NCBI RefSeq assembly: GCF_003814875.1
Contig: NZ_RKQF01000001.1
Coordinates: 1,240,001 to 1,304,000 of the forward strand
Origin: Streptomyces sp. Ag109_O5-1
GTDB lineage: Bacteria; Actinomycetota; Actinomycetes; Streptomycetales; Streptomycetaceae
Length of the DNA: 64,000 nt
Reading direction: 5' to 3'
The notes under the pieces are model-generated. The model searched no databases, was not told the origin of the DNA, and saw only the letters and a list, made by a program, of their open reading frames with translations. The position numbers and the translations under genes are program-made. Position 1 is the first letter of the stretch, and every line of letters starts with the position of its first letter. Below, piece by piece: positions 16,702 through 26,181 of this stretch.

Positions 16702-17859
16702 TCAGCTCACGGTGACGGCGGGTGCTCCGGACCCGGCGCCGTCCTGCTCCATCTGCTCGGCGATCTTCATCGCTTCCTCGATGAGGGTCTCCACGATCTT
16801 CGACTCGGGCACGGTCTTGACGACCTCGCCCTTGACGAAGATCTGGCCCTTGCCGTTGCCGGAAGCGACCCCCAGGTCGGCCTCCCGTGCTTCGCCGGGG
16901 CCGTTGACCACGCATCCCATGACGGCGACGCGGAGCGGCACCTCCATGCCCTCCAGGCCTGCCGTCACCTCGTCCGCCAGCTTGTAGACGTCGACCTGGG
17001 CCCGCCCGCAGGACGGGCAGGAGACGATCTCCAGGCGCCGCTGCCGCAGGTTCAGCGACTCCAGGATCTGGATGCCGACCTTGACCTCCTCGGCGGGCGG
17101 GGCGGACAGCGAGACCCGGATGGTGTCGCCGATGCCCTGCGAGAGCAGCGCGCCGAAGGCCACCGCCGACTTGACCGTGCCCTGGAAGGCCGGGCCCGCC
17201 TCGGTGACGCCGAGGTGCAGCGGGTAGTCGCACTGGGCGGCGAGCTGCCGGTACGCCTCGATCATCACGACCGGGTCGTTGTGCTTGACCGATATCTTGA
17301 TGTCCCGGAAGTCGTGCTCCTCGAAGAGCGAGGCCTCCCACAGAGCGCTCTCGACGAGCGCCTCCGGGGTGGCCTTGCCGTACTTCTCCAGGAGCCGCCG
17401 GTCGAGCGAGCCCGCGTTGACCCCGATGCGGATCGGGGTGCCGTGGTCCTTGGCGGCTCGTGCGATCTCCCGCACCTGGTCGTCGAACTTCTTGATGTTG
17501 CCGGGGTTCACGCGAACCGCCGCGCAGCCGGCCTCGATCGCCGCGAACACGTACTTCGGCTGGAAGTGGATGTCCGCGATCACCGGGATCTGGGACTTGC
17601 GCGCGATGGTCGCCAGGGCGTCCGCGTCGTCCTGCGTGGGGCAGGCGACCCGGACGATCTGGCAGCCGGACGCGGTGAGTTCGGCGATCTGCTGGAGGGT
17701 GGCACCGATGTCCGAGGTGCGGGTGGTGGTCATCGACTGCACGGACACCGGGGCGCCGCCGCCGACCGGCACCGGTCCGACCTGGATCTGCCGGGACGGG
17801 CGCCGCTCGGCGACGGGGCGGGCCGGGACCCCGGGGAGGCCCAGGGAGATGGCGGTCAT
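16702..17859 (-). CDS. ispG: 4-hydroxy-3-methylbut-2-enyl-diphosphate synthase
   Basis: A 385-aa iron-sulfur enzyme that reductively converts MEcPP to HMBPP, the penultimate MEP step. Conserved blocks include [15 protein letters not shown] near residue 40, the TIM-barrel part with VRVNPGNI, and the C-terminal [4Fe-4S] ligands in SCPSCGR and [13 protein letters not shown]. The start at 17859 lies 4 bp after hpnH. Like dxs it is placed inside the hopanoid operon and is probably a dedicated paralogue. Confidence 0.95.
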   Translation of the reverse strand: MTAISLGLPGVPARPVAERRPSRQIQVGPVPVGGGAPVSVQSMTTTRTSDIGATLQQIAELTASGCQIVRVACPTQDDADALATIARKSQIPVIADIHFQPKYVFAAIEAGCAAVRVNPGNIKKFDDQVREIARAAKDHGTPIRIGVNAGSLDRRLLEKYGKATPEALVESALWEASLFEEHDFRDIKISVKHNDPVVMIEAYRQLAAQCDYPLHLGVTEAGPAFQGTVKSAVAFGALLSQGIGDTIRVSLSAPPAEEVKVGIQILESLNLRQRRLEIVSCPSCGRAQVDVYKLADEVTAGLEGMEVPLRVAVMGCVVNGPGEAREADLGVASGNGKGQIFVKGEVVKTVPESKIVETLIEEAMKIAEQMEQDGAGSGAPAVTVS

Positions 17860-17863
17860 GCCG

Positions 17864-18886
17864 TCACTCCCGGTTCCCGGAGACCGTCTCGCGCATGGCG
17901 CGCAGCGACTCCTTGAGCGACCCCATGGTGGCGAGGACGGCGGTGGGCTCGTAGCCGCAGTGCGCCATGCAGTTGGCGCAGCGCGGGTCCTTGCCACGGC
18001 CGTACTTGTCCCAGTCGGTCTTCTCGATGAGTTCGCGGTACGTCGGCACGTACCCGTCGCTCATCAGGTAGCAGGGGCGCTGCCAGCCGAAGAGCGAGTA
18101 GTTGGGGATCGCCCAGGCCGTGCACGGGAAGTCGACCTTGCCCTCCAGGAAGTCCAGGAAGAGCGGGGAGTGGTTGAGCCGCCACTTCTTCCGGTTGCCG
18201 CCGGCGAAGGCCTTCTTGAACAGCTCGCGAGTCTGCTCCACGCCCAGGAAGTGCTCCTGGTCGGGTGCCTTCTCGTAGGCGTAGGCGGGCGAGATCATCA
18301 TCTCGTCGACCTTGAGGTCGTCGTTGAGGAAGTTGAGCACCTCGACGATGGTCTGCGGGGTGTCCGTGTTGAAGAAGGTCGAGTTGGTGGTCACCCGGAA
18401 GCCGCGCCGCTTGGCCTCCTTGATGGCCGCCACCGCCTCGTCGAACACGCCTTCCTTCGCAACGGACTCGTCGTGCCGCTCGCGCAGTCCGTCGATGTGC
18501 ACCGCGAAGGCGAAGTAGGGCGAGGGCGTGAACTTGTCCATCTTCTTGCGCAGCAGCATGGCGTTGGTGCAGAGGAAGACGTACTTCCGCTTCGCCACCA
18601 ACTGCCGCACGATCTCGTCGATCTGAGGGTGCATCAGGGGTTCGCCGCCCGCGATGGACACCATCGGCGCACCGGACTCCAGCACCGCCCCGACGGCCTG
18701 CGCGACGGGCATACGCTGCTTCAGCACTCCGGCGGGGTGCTGGATCTTCCCGCAGCCCTCGCATTTCAGGTTGCACGCGAAGAGCGGTTCCAGCTCCACG
18801 ATCAGCGGGAACTTGTCCCGCTTGCGAAGCTTCTGTTCAGCCAAGTAGGTAGCGACCTTGATCGACTGGCGCAGCGGCATGGCCAT
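17864..18886 (-). CDS. hpnH: Adenosyl-hopene transferase HpnH (radical SAM)
   Basis: A 340-aa radical SAM enzyme that adds the 5'-deoxyadenosyl group to diploptene, giving adenosylhopane, the first side-chain step. The cluster motif is Cys38-Asn-Leu-Lys-Cys42-Glu-Gly-Cys45 (CX3CX2C). [10 protein letters not shown] follows near residue 85, and a Cys-rich C-terminal part ([13 protein letters not shown]) is typical of HpnH. ATG 18886 has GGAGGT 8 nt upstream; ATG 18880 is spaced too far. It sits between hpnG and ispG. Confidence 0.95.
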   Translation of the reverse strand: MAMPLRQSIKVATYLAEQKLRKRDKFPLIVELEPLFACNLKCEGCGKIQHPAGVLKQRMPVAQAVGAVLESGAPMVSIAGGEPLMHPQIDEIVRQLVAKRKYVFLCTNAMLLRKKMDKFTPSPYFAFAVHIDGLRERHDESVAKEGVFDEAVAAIKEAKRRGFRVTTNSTFFNTDTPQTIVEVLNFLNDDLKVDEMMISPAYAYEKAPDQEHFLGVEQTRELFKKAFAGGNRKKWRLNHSPLFLDFLEGKVDFPCTAWAIPNYSLFGWQRPCYLMSDGYVPTYRELIEKTDWDKYGRGKDPRCANCMAHCGYEPTAVLATMGSLKESLRAMRETVSGNRE

Positions 18887-18891
18887 CTGGC

Positions 18892-19533
18892 TCACCTCCG
18901 AGGGAGCAGCAAAGAACGGTGCCATTCGAAGAAAGCTGGAAGAACGGATCGAAGTACGCGGAAAGCCGATATTCCACCGCGCACCGTGCCGATCCGGACG
19001 AGTTCATGTTCAGGAGCGTCCACGACCACCCGTACAGCCGCAACAGGGCGCTCGCCCGTGCGTACGGCGCTCAGGAGCGTGGCCGCCGACTCCATGTCGA
19101 CCGCGATTGCGCCGGTCGCGAGCAGATCTGATCGTTCGTGACCTCGGACGACGTGATCGGAGCCGGTGAGGGGACCGGTGTGGACGGTGCGGCCGGGCAG
19201 GGTCCGCACCAGTTCCTTGACGAGGAGTTCGGTGCCGACGCAGGGCACGTTGCCGCGCGGGTCCCGGGTCTCCTCGGCGACCACCAGGTCGCCGGGGTGC
19301 ATCCCGGGGGCGAGTCCGGCACAGAAGCCGGTGGCCAGCACGGCGGCAGCGGCGAGCGCCGGATCGGCGAGGACCCGGGTGACGGACCGTTCCGCCGCCT
19401 TGGGCCCCATGCCCGTACGCAGTACGGTGACCGGCCCGTCCGCGCCCCCGCGTTCGCCGGCGCGCAGGGCGAGGTGCTCGATGCCGAGCGCGCAGGCGAT
19501 CAGCAGCGGGGCCGGAGCGGGCGTGGTGCTCAA
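18892..19533 (-). CDS. hpnG: Hopanoid phosphorylase/nucleosidase HpnG
   Basis: A 213-aa member of the nucleoside phosphorylase/MTA-SAH nucleosidase family, which removes adenine from adenosylhopane to leave ribosylhopane. Motifs include LRTGMGPKAAERSV, ATGFCAGLAPGMHPGDLVVA and AVDMESAATL, with the catalytic-region Glu. The most likely start is TTG 19533, one base after the shc stop, using the GAGAGGAG formed by the last shc codons as ribosome-binding site. There is no good ATG or GTG near the fold start. Confidence 0.88.
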   Translation of the reverse strand: MSTTPAPAPLLIACALGIEHLALRAGERGGADGPVTVLRTGMGPKAAERSVTRVLADPALAAAAVLATGFCAGLAPGMHPGDLVVAEETRDPRGNVPCVGTELLVKELVRTLPGRTVHTGPLTGSDHVVRGHERSDLLATGAIAVDMESAATLLSAVRTGERPVAAVRVVVDAPEHELVRIGTVRGGISAFRVLRSVLPAFFEWHRSLLLPRR

Positions 19534-19534
19534 T

Positions 19535-21526
19535 TCAGCTCCTCTCGGCCTTGGGCGTGGGCTCGCCGTGGACGTAGCGGCCGAGCGCGGTGAGCGGGAA
19601 GACCTGCCGGTAGAGGTGGTAGTTGATGGAGAAGTCCCAGGGGAAGCCGGTGCCGGTGAAGTACGGCTCGTCCCAGGAGCCGTCCTCGGCCTGCGTATCG
19701 GCGAGCCACTGCACACCCCGCTCGACGGCCTTGGAGTCCTTCTCCCTCGCCGCCAGGAGCGCCATCAGCGCCCACGCCGTCTGGGAGGCGGTGGAGGCAC
19801 CGCGACCGCTCCATTCGCCGACGTGCTTGTAGGAGCGCAGGTCCTCGCCCCAGCCGCCGTCGTCGTTCTGGACGTTCTCCAGCCAGGTCACCGCGCGCCG
19901 GATCGCCGGGTGCGAGGCGGGCAGTCCGGCCGCGGTGAGGGCGGGTACCACGGATCCGGTGCCGTAGACGTAGTTGACGCCCCAGCGCCCGAACCAGGAG
20001 CCGTTCGGCTCCTGTTCGGCGAGCAGCCACTCGATGCCGCGCCGGGTGCGCGGGTCGTGGGACATGCCCTCGAAGGCGAGCATCTCCACGACGTGCGCGG
20101 TGACGTCGGCCGAGGGCGGGTCGATGACCTCGCCGAAGTCGCAGAACGGCAGCCGGTTGGGGAACGGGCTGGTGTTGTCGACGTCGAAGGCGCCCCAGGC
20201 CCCGTTCTTCGACTGCATACCGAGGTTCCAGCGCACCCCGCGCCCGATGGCATTCTCCATGCGCTCGGGGTCGTGGTGCCTGACCCGGCGCAGCGCGAGG
20301 ACGACCTCAGCGGTGTCGTCGATGTCGGGGTAGTTGTCGTTGTGGAACTCGAACGCCCAGCCTCCCGGCGGGAGTTGGGGGCGCTTCACGGCCCAGTCGC
20401 CGGGCCGGACGACCTGCTCACCGAGCATCCAGTCGGCGGCTTTGACGAGTTGCGGGTGGTCGGCGGGCAGCCCGGCGTCGGCCAGCGCGATGGTCGCCAG
20501 GCAGGTGTCCCACACGGGCGACTGGCAGGCCTCGATCATCCGGGCGCCGTCCTCGCGCCACACGGCGTAACGATCCAGCGACTCGAGCCCGGCGCGCAGC
20601 ACGGGGTGTTCGAGGTCGTAGCCCAGCAGGTACAGGGCGATCACCGAGTAGACGGCCGGGGGCTGGATACCGCCCCAGGCGCCGTCGTTCTCCTGGCGTT
20701 CGACGATCCAGCGGGCGGCCGAGTTCAGGGCGGAGCCGCGCAGCCGGCGCAGCGCGACCTTGCGGTAGCCGCGGACGACCTTGTCGAGGCGCTGGAAGAC
20801 GCCCTCCCAGCTGGCCACCGGGGCGAGGGGCTGCGGCGGGTTGGGGTCGGCCGGGTCGGTGTGGAGCTCGTCCAGCGGGAAGGGAGCGGGGCGCACCGGG
20901 CGTTTGGCCGAGACGACGGTGAGCGGCACGATCGTCTGCCGGGCCCACTGGCCGAAGTTGTAGATGCTGAGCGGGAACCACTTGGGGAAGTACAAAAGTT
21001 CCGGGGGGAGTTCGGGCAGGTCCTCCCACTTCCACCAGCCGAACAGGGCCAGCCAGATCCGGGTGAACACCCGGGCCGAGGCGATCCCGCCGCGCTCGCG
21101 GATCCAGGCCGACGCCTTCGCCATGTGGGGTGCGTCCGGGGCGTCCCCGGCCAGCCGCAGGGCGACGTACGCCTCGATGGTGGCGGAGAGTTCGCCCGGG
21201 CCGCCGTAGAAGGTGGCCCAGGTGCCGTCCTCGCGCTGCTCGCCGCGGATGAAGAGCGCGGCGGCGGCCGTCGTCGACTCGTCGCGGATGCCCAGAAACT
21301 GACGGAGCAGCAGATCCTCGGCGTCCATGGTGACGTTGGTCTCCAGGACGCCCTTCCACCAGCCCTGCGCGTCCTGGCGGGCCAGCAGATGGTCGGTGGC
21401 GCGCCGCACGGCGCGTTCGGCGGCTTCTTGTACCCCGGCCGTCCCGGGCGTGGTGTGGTCGGTGGTGGCCGAGTCGGCCCGGGGCGGAACGGTGGCCCCG
21501 GTGCTTCCGTCGGTCGTCGCTGTCAT
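19535..21526 (-). CDS. shc: Squalene-hopene cyclase
   Basis: A 663-aa class-II triterpene cyclase that folds squalene into hopene. The catalytic DXDD motif is DIDDTAEV at residues 401-408. Several QW repeats are visible (QDAQGWW near 51, GAWGGIQ near 282, NGAWGAFD, NGSWFGRWG, DGGWGEDL, DGSWDEPYFTGTGFPWDF). The first 30 residues are a low-complexity Thr/Ala-rich extension. The product is the membrane-ordering lipid core, and Streptomyces makes hopanoids during aerial growth. Confidence 0.97.
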   Translation of the reverse strand: MTATTDGSTGATVPPRADSATTDHTTPGTAGVQEAAERAVRRATDHLLARQDAQGWWKGVLETNVTMDAEDLLLRQFLGIRDESTTAAAALFIRGEQREDGTWATFYGGPGELSATIEAYVALRLAGDAPDAPHMAKASAWIRERGGIASARVFTRIWLALFGWWKWEDLPELPPELLYFPKWFPLSIYNFGQWARQTIVPLTVVSAKRPVRPAPFPLDELHTDPADPNPPQPLAPVASWEGVFQRLDKVVRGYRKVALRRLRGSALNSAARWIVERQENDGAWGGIQPPAVYSVIALYLLGYDLEHPVLRAGLESLDRYAVWREDGARMIEACQSPVWDTCLATIALADAGLPADHPQLVKAADWMLGEQVVRPGDWAVKRPQLPPGGWAFEFHNDNYPDIDDTAEVVLALRRVRHHDPERMENAIGRGVRWNLGMQSKNGAWGAFDVDNTSPFPNRLPFCDFGEVIDPPSADVTAHVVEMLAFEGMSHDPRTRRGIEWLLAEQEPNGSWFGRWGVNYVYGTGSVVPALTAAGLPASHPAIRRAVTWLENVQNDDGGWGEDLRSYKHVGEWSGRGASTASQTAWALMALLAAREKDSKAVERGVQWLADTQAEDGSWDEPYFTGTGFPWDFSINYHLYRQVFPLTALGRYVHGEPTPKAERS

Positions 21527-21643
21527 GGCTTCCCCTTCGTGCAGTCGTACGAAATCGTTCTGCTGTGGGTCCGCCGTCGGCCGGTGCTGGCTGCGCGCTC
21601 GCACCGGCCGGCGACTACGCGAGGGCTATTCGACCGATAGTGA

Positions 21644-22774
21644 TCATCTCTTTCGTACGACGACGAAGTCGGCGAGCGCCGTGAACCGCGCCCTCACCGG
21701 GTCGGGCATGTCGACGGCGTGCAGGGCCTCGACGGCGATGGCGTGCTGACGGCGGGCCTCCTCGGCGGTCCACTCCCGGCCGCCGGCCTCCTCGATCAGG
21801 GCGGCGCGGGCGGCGAACTCCTCCTCGGAGAAGTTCTCGAAGTCGCTGCTCTTGGCGTCGGCGGCGAGGATCTCGCCGAGCCGCTCGGAGGCGGACCCGC
21901 CCGCCGCGAGCGCGGCGACGACCGGCAGGGACTTCTTGCGCTGGCGCAGGTCGCTCCAGGTCTGCTTGCCGGTGGCGTCCGGGTCGCCCCAGATGCCGAG
22001 CAGGTCGTCGACGGCCTGGAAGGCGAGGCCGAGGTGGTAGCCGTACTTCTCCAGGGTGTCGGCGGTGCGGTCGTCGGCGCCGCCGAGCACCGCGCCGATG
22101 GAGCTGGAGGCGGCGAGCAGGGCGCCGGTCTTGTTGCCCTCCATCTCCAGGCACTCCTCGACGCTGACCCGATCGCGGTGTTCGTAGGAGATGTCCTGGG
22201 CCTGGCCGTCGATCAGGGCGCGGGTGGCGGTGGTGAGCCGCCGGGTGGCGCGGCCGGCCTCGACGGTGCCGAGTTCGAGGAGGATCTCGTTGGCGAGGGC
22301 GAACAGGGCGTCGCCGACCAGGATGGCCTGGGCGGGTCCGTGCACCTTCCAGACGGTGTCACGGTGGCGGCGCTGTTCGTCGCCGTCCATCAGGTCGTCG
22401 TGCAGCAGGGAGAAGTTGTGGACGAGTTCGACGGCGACGGCGCCGGGGATGCCGACCTCGGGGGCGGCACCGGTGACCTCGGCCGAGAGCACGGCGAGAG
22501 CGGGGCGCACCGCTTTTCCGCCGTCGCCGTCGGCGGGGTTGCCCTCGGCGTCGATCCAGCCGAAGTGGTAGGCGGCAACGGTGTCCATGGGAGGTGCCAG
22601 GCGGTCGACGGCCGCCCGCAGTACCGGTGTGGCAAGGGTCCGGCCGCGCTCCAGGAGCGCGGTCACGTCCACCGCGTCGGCAGCCGTCTCGGCCGGGGGC
22701 ACAGTGGGCACAGTTTCTCCTCTTGTTGCGGTACCGGGGGTGCGGGGGCCTGCCGCCTGCTGATCGAGCGTCAC
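21644..22774 (-). CDS. Polyprenyl (farnesyl) diphosphate synthase
   Basis: A 376-aa trans-isoprenyl diphosphate synthase. The first Asp-rich motif is DDLMD at 126-130 and the second DDLLG at 256-260 with Asp264; GNKTGALL lies between them. By context it makes the farnesyl diphosphate used by HpnC/HpnD. The N-terminal 45 residues are an unconserved Ala/Pro/Thr-rich leader. The GTG start overlaps the hpnE stop (GTGA), and 117 bp separate it from shc. Confidence 0.92.
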   Translation of the reverse strand: MTLDQQAAGPRTPGTATRGETVPTVPPAETAADAVDVTALLERGRTLATPVLRAAVDRLAPPMDTVAAYHFGWIDAEGNPADGDGGKAVRPALAVLSAEVTGAAPEVGIPGAVAVELVHNFSLLHDDLMDGDEQRRHRDTVWKVHGPAQAILVGDALFALANEILLELGTVEAGRATRRLTTATRALIDGQAQDISYEHRDRVSVEECLEMEGNKTGALLAASSSIGAVLGGADDRTADTLEKYGYHLGLAFQAVDDLLGIWGDPDATGKQTWSDLRQRKKSLPVVAALAAGGSASERLGEILAADAKSSDFENFSEEEFAARAALIEEAGGREWTAEEARRQHAIAVEALHAVDMPDPVRARFTALADFVVVRKR

Positions 22775-24192
22775 GCCGCCTCCTCGAACTCGAAGAGGTG
22801 ACGGGGGCGGGGCCGGCCCAGGGTGCCCAGCGCGGCGTCCGCCGCGCTCACACCGCTGCGGACCGCACTCTCCATGGTCGCGGGCCACCCGGTGGCGGTC
22901 CACGCTCCGGCCAGGTACAGGCCGGGGGCCTTGGTGCGGGCGCCGGGCCGCAGCCGCCCGACGCCGGGGGTGGGGGCGAACGTCGCGGTGCGCTCCCGGG
23001 TCACGAAGAAGTCCTTCACCTCGGCGCCGCGCGCGGCGGGCAGCAGCCGCTCCAGCTCGGGCAGATACCGCTCGCGCAGTTCGGCCACGGGTGCGTCGAT
23101 CTCGTCCTGGGCGGCGGACTGGGAGAGCGCGAGGTACTGGCCCTCGCGCAGCCCGGAGGCGTGGGTGCGGTCGAACACCCACTGGACCGGGGTGCCGAGG
23201 GCCGCGAAGAACGGCTTGGTGAGCACCGTACGGTCGTAGACCACATGGACGTTGAGGATCGGCGCGGTGCCGATGTCCAGCAGGTTCTCCGGGGCGTCCA
23301 GGGCGCCGGCGGGCAGCAGGTCGTGGGCCTCGCGCTGGGCGACGGCGAGCACGACGGCGTCGGCGGTGAGCGTCTCGCCGGGAACCTGAACGTTCCAGCT
23401 CCCGTTCTCGTTAGTGGAGACGGAGGTGACGCGTGTACGGACCTCGGTACGCACGCCCGCGGAGTCGAGCGCCTTGCGGGCGAGCCGGTCGTGCAGTTCG
23501 CCCAGCGGCACATGGGCCCAGCCGATGTCGGCCGCGCCCGGGTCGGACAGCAGACCGGTCTTGAACACCATCGCGGCGAGCCCCAGCGAGGCGTCGCCCG
23601 CGACCGCGTTGAGGGTGGCGACCCCGACCAGGTCCCACAGGGCCTCGACGGCACGCGCCGACTGGCCGTGGGCGGCCAGCCAGCTGCCGAAGTCCTGTGC
23701 GTCCAGGCTCGGATCGGCGAGGTCGAGCCCCCTGAGCGCGAGCGCGGCACGCCCGATCTTGGCCCGCTCGGCGAGCGAGAGGTGCGGATAGACGGCCAGG
23801 CTGCGCCCCAGATGCAGGGGCACGGGCAGCGGGTCGCGGCGAAGCCTGCCCAGGCGCCGTCCCTCCGGCTTGGCGAGATCGAGCACGGGCACGTCGAGGC
23901 GGTTCTGCAGCGGTGCCAGCTCCGCGCCCTCGATGCGGTCGAGGAACCAGCGGTAGGCGGTGCAGCAACGCAGGTACACGTGCTGGCCGTTGTCCACGGT
24001 CAGGTCGCCGCGCTGGAAGGAGAAGGCGAGCCCGCCGAGCCGCGGCCTGCCTTCGAGAAGGGTGACGCGGACCCCCGCGTCGGCGAGCGCGAGCGCGGCA
24101 GTGATGCCGGCCAGGCCGCCACCGATCACCACGGCCGTGCGCCCGGACGGGATGTCGTCGTGCGTCCGTTCGGATCGCGTGCCGTCGGTCAT
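22771..24192 (-). CDS. hpnE: Hydroxysqualene dehydroxylase HpnE
   Basis: A 473-aa FAD-dependent amine-oxidase-like enzyme that reduces hydroxysqualene to squalene. The dinucleotide motif VVIGGGLAGITAA is at residues 21-33 and LLEGRPRLGGLAFSF follows. The C-terminal FAD site is LYLAGAWTATGWPATMESAVRSG. Older annotation would call it phytoene desaturase-like. The hpnC-hpnD-hpnE order supports the three-step squalene route. Its ATG overlaps the stop of the small DUF6380-like ORF. Confidence 0.93.
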   Translation of the reverse strand: MTDGTRSERTHDDIPSGRTAVVIGGGLAGITAALALADAGVRVTLLEGRPRLGGLAFSFQRGDLTVDNGQHVYLRCCTAYRWFLDRIEGAELAPLQNRLDVPVLDLAKPEGRRLGRLRRDPLPVPLHLGRSLAVYPHLSLAERAKIGRAALALRGLDLADPSLDAQDFGSWLAAHGQSARAVEALWDLVGVATLNAVAGDASLGLAAMVFKTGLLSDPGAADIGWAHVPLGELHDRLARKALDSAGVRTEVRTRVTSVSTNENGSWNVQVPGETLTADAVVLAVAQREAHDLLPAGALDAPENLLDIGTAPILNVHVVYDRTVLTKPFFAALGTPVQWVFDRTHASGLREGQYLALSQSAAQDEIDAPVAELRERYLPELERLLPAARGAEVKDFFVTRERTATFAPTPGVGRLRPGARTKAPGLYLAGAWTATGWPATMESAVRSGVSAADAALGTLGRPRPRHLFEFEEAA

Positions 24193-24329
24193 CGTGCGCC
24201 CTCCCCTGCCTGCCCGCCGCCCCTGTGGAACGGGGCACGGCAGACCGTCGCAGTCAGGGACGCCGGCCCGCCGCGGAGGGTTGCCTGCCGTTTTTCTCCG
24301 GCGGAGTCACCTTGGCCCACATTGTCCAT
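24189..24329 (-). CDS. DUF6380-like 46-aa protein between hpnD and hpnE
   Basis: A complete small ORF: MDNVGQGDSAGEKRQATLRG, then GPASLTATVCRAPFHRGGGQ and AGEGAR. Its ATG shares one base with the hpnD stop (TGATG) and its TGA overlaps the hpnE ATG (ATGA), so it is locked into the translation chain. The pattern GD-x-GEK-R-ATLR-ASLTATxCRAPF-GEGAR matches the Streptomyces DUF6380 family as I remember it. It is basic, has no membrane segment and one Cys. The function is unknown; it may be a small partner protein or only a translational relay. Confidence 0.75.
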   Translation of the reverse strand: MDNVGQGDSAGEKRQATLRGGPASLTATVCRAPFHRGGGQAGEGAR

Positions 24330-25282
24330 CAGGCGCGCCTCCTGACGGTCAGCCGGGAGGTGTGCCGACGGGTGTCGATGCCGGACAGGCCGCGTGCGGC
24401 GACGTACGCCTTCTCGCGTCCGGGCAGCGAGACCCGGCCGCGCAGCACCGCCTCCGGTTCGCGCTCGATGCGGTCGAGCAGACGGCGGTAGATGCCGGCC
24501 ATGGCGGCGACGCAGGCGCCGCTGCGCCGGTCGAGCATGGGCAGCAGCCGGTAGCCCTCGGCGAAAAGGGCACGGGCGCGCCGCACTTCGAAGTGCACCA
24601 GACCCGCGAAGTCGGAGCCCTCCGGCGGGGTCGACCCATGGAAACCGCCCGCACAGCCGAACTTGGCGAGGTCGTCGGAGGGCAGATAGGTACGGCCGTT
24701 CCCGGCGTCCTCGCGGACGTCCCTGAGGATGTTGGTGAGCTGGAGCGCGAGCCCGAGCGTGTCGGCATACTCCGGCGCGCGCTCGGCGCCGCGCGCCCCC
24801 GGTTCCGTGCCGAACACACCGAGCGAGAGCCGGCCGATGGCACCGGCCACACAGCGGCAGTAGACCTTGAGGTCGTCCCAGGTCTCGTAGGTCTCGCCGC
24901 GTACGTCCATCAGCACGCCGTCGATCAGCTCGTCCAGGCCGCCCAGCGGGATCGGGAAGGCCTGAGCGGCGTGCGCGAGGGCGACCGCGACCGGGTCGGT
25001 GTCGTCCTCGGCGACCGCACCGTCCTGGACCCGGGCGAGCAGCGCCCGGGTGTCCTCCAGGCGGGCCACCTTCACGTCGTCGGCCAGCGCGCCGTCGCCG
25101 ATGTCGTCGACGCGCCGGGAGAAGGCGTAGAGCGCCGACATGGCGCGTCGCTTGGGCGCCGGCAGCAGCCTGATGCCGTAGGCGAAGTTCCGTGCCTGCT
25201 GTCCGGTGACGGTCTCGCAGTAGCTGTAGGCGGCGAGTACCGGTGCGGACACAGGTGTGGGAGAGTCCACGGTCCGGATCAC
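24329..25282 (-). CDS. hpnD: Presqualene diphosphate synthase HpnD
   Basis: A 317-aa squalene/phytoene synthase-family enzyme that joins two farnesyl diphosphates to presqualene diphosphate. The Asp-rich motifs are DDIGD at 59-63 and DVRED at 188-192. MSALYAFSRRVDD and LALQLTNILRDVRED are diagnostic. The GTG start overlaps the hpnC stop (GTGA). Its C-terminal TGA overlaps the start of the 46-aa ORF by one base. Confidence 0.94.
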   Translation of the reverse strand: MIRTVDSPTPVSAPVLAAYSYCETVTGQQARNFAYGIRLLPAPKRRAMSALYAFSRRVDDIGDGALADDVKVARLEDTRALLARVQDGAVAEDDTDPVAVALAHAAQAFPIPLGGLDELIDGVLMDVRGETYETWDDLKVYCRCVAGAIGRLSLGVFGTEPGARGAERAPEYADTLGLALQLTNILRDVREDAGNGRTYLPSDDLAKFGCAGGFHGSTPPEGSDFAGLVHFEVRRARALFAEGYRLLPMLDRRSGACVAAMAGIYRRLLDRIEREPEAVLRGRVSLPGREKAYVAARGLSGIDTRRHTSRLTVRRRA

Positions 25283-26181
25283 CCCTCTCCTCGCAGAGTC
25301 ACGCCCGCCTCACGCAGCAACCGGCCCTTGCCGGGCTTGGGCGGGCCTGGAAGTACGTCGTATTCGGCGGCGGCGATCGCATGGACCGCCGCCCTTCCCC
25401 CCGCCACGAACCCCGCGAGCAGCAACTTCAACCTGCCGTGGACGCTACCCACAAGGGGGGCGCCTTCATTCAGGAGATCACGGGCGCGTTGTGCTTCATA
25501 TGCAACCAGTGCACGCACCGAAGCGCCCGCGGTTTTCCTGGCGAGATCCGCCTCCTGGACGTGAAAGCGCTTCATGTCCTCGGCGGGCAGATAGATCCGG
25601 TCGCGGCCGAGGTCCTCGGCCACGTCCTGGAGGTGTTCGACGATCTGGAGCGCCGTGCAGATCGCGTCGGAGAGGCGGATCCGCTCGGGGGTCGAGGTGC
25701 CGGTGACGGCGAGGACCAGGCGGCCGACGGGGTTGGCGGACAGCTCGCAGTAGGCGAGCAGGTCGTCGTAGGTCTCGTACCGCTTGACGAGCTGGTCCTG
25801 GCGGTTGGCGGCGATCAGCCCGAGGAACGGCTCGGGGGTCAGCACCCGGCGGCGGACCGTGGGCTGCAGACGGCGCAGCAGGGGGTGGTGCGGGGTGGCG
25901 TCGAAGACCCGGCGCAGGTCGGCCTCGAAGGCGTCGAGGAGGACCAGGCGGTCCTCGGCCTCCGCGTCGGACACCCCGAGCAGCCGGGCGTCGGCGCCGC
26001 CGGGGGCCAGGTCGCCGTCGCCGATGTCGTCGACGAGGCGGGCGAAGCCGTACACCGCCATCAGGTCGTCACGCCAGGCCTTCGGCAGGAAGAAGGGTGC
26101 CACCGGGAAGTTCTCGTCGGCGGCCTTGTCCAGGGTGCCGCGCTCCGGGTCGCCGACGGGCGCCGAGGTGGTCGCCGTCAC
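25279..26181 (-). CDS. hpnC: Hydroxysqualene synthase HpnC
   Basis: A 300-aa squalene/phytoene synthase-family enzyme that converts presqualene diphosphate to hydroxysqualene. DDIGD is at residues 51-55 and LQDVAED near 185, with ENFPVAPFFLPKAWR near the N-terminus as in HpnC proteins. The GTG start at 26181 overlaps the stop of a 21-codon upstream ORF in a GTGA. It is the first enzyme gene of the operon. Confidence 0.93.
   Translation of the reverse strand: MTATTSAPVGDPERGTLDKAADENFPVAPFFLPKAWRDDLMAVYGFARLVDDIGDGDLAPGGADARLLGVSDAEAEDRLVLLDAFEADLRRVFDATPHHPLLRRLQPTVRRRVLTPEPFLGLIAANRQDQLVKRYETYDDLLAYCELSANPVGRLVLAVTGTSTPERIRLSDAICTALQIVEHLQDVAEDLGRDRIYLPAEDMKRFHVQEADLARKTAGASVRALVAYEAQRARDLLNEGAPLVGSVHGRLKLLLAGFVAGGRAAVHAIAAAEYDVLPGPPKPGKGRLLREAGVTLRGEG

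Noticed and set aside
14641..17916. A 1091-codon plus-strand open frame antisense to dxs and ispG
   Set aside because: It is the usual antisense shadow of high-GC genes. Its product is compositionally biased with no recognisable domain, while the minus strand encodes full-length Dxs and IspG.
16702..26181. Carotenoid biosynthesis instead of hopanoids
   Set aside because: Two squalene/phytoene synthase-like genes and a desaturase-like gene could suggest carotenoids, but shc, hpnG and hpnH in the same operon and the HpnC/HpnD motifs fix it as hopanoid synthesis.
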